DNA from: Epinephelus fuscoguttatus
Taxonomy: Eukaryota > Chordata > Actinopteri > Perciformes > Serranidae
Assembly: GCF_011397635.1 (NCBI RefSeq)
Contig: NC_064762.1
Span: 18,055,979 to 18,119,978 of the forward strand
Direction: 5' to 3'
DNA length: 64,000 nt
Part shown: piece by piece, positions 59,103-64,000 of the stretch
Layout of the letters: each line of letters starts with the position of its first letter
Numbering within the stretch: the first letter of the stretch is position 1
Made by a program: the position numbers and the translations under genes
Notes under the pieces: generated by a model
The model's database searches: none
The model's input: only the letters and a program-made list of their open reading frames with translations
What the model was told of the DNA's origin: nothing

Positions 59103-62100
59103 ATGGCTGAGTACAAGCTAGAGGTGACAACAGGTGACATGCAATATGCAGGAACATGGGACCACATCTATGTCACCTTATTTGGAACTAATGGGCAGAG
59201 TGAGAGAACTGAGTTGGACAACTATGGCTTTGACTTTTCAACTGGGACAGTAAGTTAAATGCATTTCTTTTACAGTGATTCTCAAATTAGGTCTGGGATA
59301 ATGTAATGGCTTTAGCTTGTGCATACGGTACATGTATGTTGTGGTAGAAAAGGCCTCTATCGAGTGAGTGACCTTTATTTGCTTACTACACCTAACTATA
59401 TTTAACAAATAGCATCGTGTGGCATTTCACATTATAGTTAACAGTTCATGGATTTTTTTGCATTTAATATGCTGTCTGACTCAACTAAAACAACCTTTTT
59501 GACAAAACTTTGTTTATGTTTAAAATAATCCTTATTTCAAGACAGGGACCTACACCATTAAAACCAGTTCATCTCTGGGGAAACTTCTGCTGGTCAAAGT
59601 GAAGAAAGACCCTTTTTTGTTTCTCTCAGAAGATGAGTGGTACTTCTCCAAAGTAGTGGTGACGACTCCAGAAGGAGAAGCCATTCTTTTCCCCTGTTAC
59701 AGATGGATCTCCAGGGGAGAACTGGTGGAGCTGAGAGGAGGGAAAGGTCTGCCTCAAATTTCCAGAATAATTGATATATATATATAGATCATTACTATTT
59801 AGGCTTATGGATATCAATTTTTATGTTCTTTTTATGCTTTAGCCATGAAGGGTTTTGAGGAGGACCATCCCCTGTTGATTGACCACCGGAAAAAAGAGCT
59901 GATGCATAAAAAGAGCTTTTACCAGTAAGGTTTAACGTGTGCAGTACAACACGTACATAGAACTGCTGTTAAGATCTCAGAAATTTATCTGGAGAAATTG
60001 TCAATGTGCATTTTGGTAAATTTTTTTTTTTTTTTTTTTTAGTTTTAACGTGTGCAGTACAGCACGTACATAAAGCTGCTATGATGATCTTAGAGGTTTA
60101 TCTGGGGTCTGATTTTTTCTTTTTAGATGGAAGATTATGGCTGAAGGACTTCCCCACATCAACCATTCTGATGATGCGTCTGAGCTCCCAGCTGAAATCC
60201 GCTACTCTAAGTCCAAATCAACTGAAGCAGATAATACAAAAACAATAATGTGGGTCAATATATATATATATAAAATGGAGTTGCATTATTATTAGTGTGT
60301 ATTATTAAGTGTGTTGTTTAATCCTGTGTCATGCTCACCCCTTTTTTTTCTTACTTCAGTGGTCTTGAACTGAAGTTGAAGGGGCTGGTTGGATCTAATG
60401 AAAAGTGGGAAAGCATTGAAGACATGAAAAAAATCTTCTGGTGCAAAAAGACAACAATGTCAGGTAGATTTTTTTCCTATTTGCCAGTCCTGCAGCCTTA
60501 CTCATCACAACAATGTCACTGTCATAGTTTCATACCAACAGATAAGTACAGATGCTCCTGTTGGACAAAACAACAAGCTTGTCTATCACGTAAAAACCTT
60601 TCTTCCAGAGTATGTTTCAGAGCACTGGAAGGAAGACAACTTTTATGGATTCCAGTTTTTGAACGGAGTCAACCCCAATGTGATCAAGCGCTGCTCAGAG
60701 CTTCCCCCAAACTTTCCAGTCACAGAGGAGATGGTGAAGCCGTTCCTGGCAGAGGGAACCTCTCTGCAGAAGGAAATGGAGGTATGAAAGAAGAGTGGCT
60801 TTAAATAGCTCATAATATTTGCTTTGGGAAGACTTGTACAGTTGTAAACTAAGTTCTTATATCACAAAGGAAAGTCCCTGAATCATATTGCCTCGCTTTA
60901 TTACAAATCTGTGATACCTCTTCATGTTCTTCTTTTTTCTACCTTTCCTTCTCACACAGAAAGGCAACATATTCCTCTATGACCAGAAGAAGATGGATGG
61001 AATAACCCCCAGAACCTATAACGGTGAACCTCTGCATGTGACTGCTGGTCTCTGTTTACTCTACATGAACCCAGAAAACAAACTGATGCCAATAGCAATA
61101 CAGGTATTTAAAAGTGAAGTGTTTAACATTCAAGGGGGTTTAGTGGCGTTGGTGGCGGTGACAGACCCGGTGATTTAAACCAGTAAAAACACTGAACAAA
61201 GCTGTTTCACGCTACACATCAGTGTATCTCAGACGCTGCTCATTGCAGATGGGTTTCTAACTAAGGTGGCCAGCAGGAAAACGCAAATGGCCCTATCTGG
61301 AGCCGGTGTTTAGTTTATCTATTCTGGGTTTCTGTAGAAACACAGTGGCTGTGCCCTAAGGAGTTATAAGCAGCTCATTCTAAGGTCCAGAAAACATGAT
61401 TTTTATGGTAAGGTTATTATACACGAAAGAAAATATGCATATCATATTATATTCCATTTCTGCAAATATATTCCCCTAATGCCTGGTTCACACTACACAA
61501 CATTTTTGTCTGTTCTGACAGTCACTATGTCAGATTACGCGATTGTGGAGTCATAAAATCGTGCCATGACTTGGCTGACAGACATGACGGACTACATGAC
61601 AGTCCACACCTATCATCCCTGGTCATCTTCCATGACGTGTGTGTTGTCATCGGGAGCTACGTTTGAAGCACCACATGCAAACTATGCAAGTCACTGAATC
61701 CTCCACAAGTTCCTGCAAATGTTTCACAATGAAAGCCTTTTTAGAAAATGAAGGGATTCTCTCGACTGAAATTATAATGGGCTTTTAATTTTAAACGGGT
61801 ACAGGAAGTTTGAAATGACGACGCGATGCATTACTTTAATAAGGCAAACGAGAGCGGTAAAAATATAAAAATACAGAGGGAATAAGAAATAATGGCTTGT
61901 TTCTGATGCAGTCTGTTTCAAATGAAGCTGATATCCACTGCAGTTGTGCTAAGTAAAAGCTCTGCCACTACTTCATAATGTTATTGCTTTATATCCTCCA
62001 TTATAATATATAACTTTCTTTGCTAGCCTGATGCTAATGGCAGTACTCACCGGGTTACTAAAATGCCTCTGCTGTTTCATGCTATAATTTTAGCCTTTTT

Positions 62101-63944
62101 ACTCTGTGTGGAAACAGCCCTCAAGCAAATATCAAAAACTCTGGGATGTTGCTGACATACAGTTGTCCAAGGCAGCAGATTGCTCTGTGTTTCTATTGGT
62201 CGAAGTGACAGCTGAAGTCGTGAAGGACAAATACAAAATCAAACATGTTAGACTTTCTGTCAGGACGTTATGAAACGATGGATCATCTTGCACAACACTC
62301 ACACTCACTCATTCACGATCCGAGCAGACATCACAGGTCGCTGCATCAGGCTATAATGGGGCTGATATCGCGTAGTGTGAACCAGCATAAATCGTACACA
62401 CTGGACCTTTAATAACTGACAGAGCAAATTAGTGACAGTTTTTATACTGTGTAAACATTAGTTAAAACACTGGTCTAGTCACATGATCTTACTACAATAG
62501 TATGTTTCAGAAGTCATGTTGCACTATTTTAACCTCTAAAAATTAAACATGTTTTTAATCACATTTCAGCTGCACCAACAACCCTCTGAGCAGAACCCCA
62601 TCTTTCTGCCCAGTGACCCAGAGCCTGACTGGCTGCTGGCCAAGATGTTCATCAAAAATGCAGATTCCATGGATCATCAAGCAGTTCAACACCTCATGAA
62701 CACTCACTTTCTGGCTGAGGTCTATACTGTTGCCGCTCTCCGCAGCTTCTCTGTGATTCACCCCCTCTATAAGGTAAAATAACAAAGCTGAGGTGATGCA
62801 AAAGTTGTTATCTTGTTCTGACAAGTTATTTTCTTGTGCACACAAGTTGTTATCTCATTGGCACATGATAATTATCTTGTGCATGAAAGACAGTTTATTT
62901 TCTTGTGTGCACAAAAGTTGTTTTTTTTAAAATCACCTTTTATCAATTTTTATGACATTACACTGAACAATGAAGACATAATGGCTAGATAAATAAATAC
63001 TATAAACAATAAAGTAGAAAAATGTTGGAAGGGGTTATATGCACATGTGGGGTAAAGGACTGGCACAAGATATCTTTTTTAGTATAGTTTTTCTGAGCTT
63101 TAGCTCAGACTGTATTTCAATTGTTCTGTCTTATTCCCTCACTTCTAAACAGTTTTGTTTGCTTTGACTTTCTTCTGTGACTGAAACACCCACAAAGTGC
63201 TGCTTGTTGTTTGCTTCAATAAGCATCTCACTTTGACTTCCAATATTCTTCCATCTGTCTGTACAGCTGCTGATTCCACACTTCCGATACACTCTCTACG
63301 TGAACACTGCAGGCCGCAAAACTCTTTTTGGACCAGAGGGGGCTCTGAGTATAGTATGGTTCTTTAAGATATATATTTTTGAATAATCAAACTGTTCCAA
63401 TTACATTGCTCTGTGCAAAAATAATCCTTTGCCTTTTATAAACAATGTAGACATTTTTTAAGCTTCAGAAAAAGTATCTGATGGTAATTATTTTTGTATA
63501 ATTTATATATTAGAGCTCACTTGGATATGATGGCCTGTTTGAGCTCATGAGAAGGACTCTCTCTGAAACAACCTACAGCTCCCTCTGTCTGCCAGAGAAC
63601 ATCACTGCACGAGGACTGGAGTCCATTCCCAACTTCTACTACAGAGATGATGGCCTGAAGTTGTGGAACATCATCAACAGGTATTTTTTTTTTATTTTAC
63701 AAGCAACAGCTTACATGTAGAGAGAGGAAGAGTTGTTGCATCATGACTTGGGGCACTGTCTTTCTTTTTTCACAAATGTCAATACTTAAAAATTTAAAAT
63801 CAAATTGTTCTGTGTTCACCAGCTTTGTGAAGGCAGTAGTGGAGTACTATTACCCCTCAGACAGTGAGGTGTGTAAAGACACTGAGCTGCAGGATTGGAT
63901 CAGTGAGATATTCACACATGGCTTCTTAGGAAACAAAGCTTCAG
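59103..63944 (+). CDS. Lipoxygenase gene E, exons 1-11 (continues past window)
   Basis: Exons: 59103-59249, 59542-59746, 59843-59924, 60127-60249, 60360-60463, 60609-60781, 60960-61103, 62570-62773, 63267-63353, 63514-63680, 63823-63944. All are open and in phase. The last donor is at 63945 and exons 12-14 must lie beyond 64000. Starts [19 protein letters not shown]. His367 and His372 (HLMNTH) are present, and residue 410 is Gly (NTAGRK). Introns 1 (292 bp) and 5 (145 bp) are the shortest of the array, giving the least transposon-invaded copy. Closest to gene D in exons 1, 5 and 9. Exon 6 differs from gene B at only three bases, two of them changing the protein (DDF to DNF, GSQ to GFQ). Whether the gene is complete cannot be judged here. 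Confidence 0.9.
61112..62408. mobile_element. TTAA-flanked non-autonomous element in gene E intron 7, with nested element
   Basis: Flanked by TTAA (61108-61111 and 62409-62412). The right end inverted reads AGGTCCAGTGTGTA, close to the piggyBac-like element of gene B. The left end, AAGTGAAGTGTTTA, is a diverged partner. The intron otherwise continues 'gacagagcaaat' as in genes B and D. A nested element about 61481-62386 has 'ctggttcacactac' inverted ends and is the opposite-orientation relative of the interior of 52143-53376. Confidence 0.65.
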
Positions 63945-64000
63945 GTATTTATCCCTTATTCTGAAATCATTTGTTAACACAGTTTATATATAAAAACTTC

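Overview
The window comes from a ray-finned fish, probably a teleost. The evidence is vertebrate split genes with GT-AG introns, a high density of fish-type DNA transposons (Tc1/mariner, hAT, PIF/Harbinger, TTAA-site elements), a tRNA-headed SINE of the fish kind, and many CA/GT/GATA microsatellites. I see no bacterial-type genes, rRNA, complete tRNA or CRISPR array.

The host content is one head-to-tail tandem array of animal lipoxygenase genes, all on the + strand. From left to right: the last two exons of gene 0 (574-1050); complete gene A (8267-15968, 14 coding exons, 669 aa); complete gene B (23003-31007, 669 aa); gene C (32907-41963), which keeps open exons 1-11 but has no exons 12-14; complete gene D (46391-55400, 670 aa); and gene E (59103 to beyond the window, exons 1-11 seen). 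Exon sizes and intron phases are almost constant (147, 205, 82, 123, 104, 173, 144, 204, 87, 167, 122, 101, 171, 180 bp), so the models support each other. The proteins have an N-terminal PLAT/LH2 beta-barrel followed by the iron-dependent catalytic domain. The C-terminal third resembles the ALOXE3/ALOX12B/ALOX15B branch more than ALOX5. I do not assign an orthologue.

Between the genes lie relics of further copies: an inverted exon 7/intron 7 piece (about 21350-21635), an intron 12/exon 13 piece (about 21960-22391) and a decayed exon 7-9 run (about 45020-45490). The array has therefore gained and lost copies repeatedly. Genes B to E share an upstream block with a 5' non-coding exon. Gene A has a different, TATA-containing promoter. 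Paralogues differ at functionally telling sites: residue 410 (Coffa position) is Gly, Ala or Ser; iron-ligand position 550 is Asn or His; and the C-terminal residue is Ile, Met or Val. This suggests diverging chemistry in a set of duplicates whose exon 6 is kept nearly identical.

The rest is mostly transposon debris. Clear cases are a Tc1-type miniature element (7082-7552), hAT elements with 8-bp target duplications (12224-12802, 34303-34940, 52143-53376), a solo LTR fossil (23203-23911), TTAA-flanked elements (25538-26708, 61112-62408), a Harbinger-like element (19976-20592) and a nearly complete Tc1/mariner element with DD38E spacing and 273-bp terminal repeats (48588-50211). Several insertions can be confirmed from the empty site in a paralogous intron. 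Pieces of a P2RX7-C-like cysteine domain and a THAP zinc finger lie inside the repeat block after gene 0.
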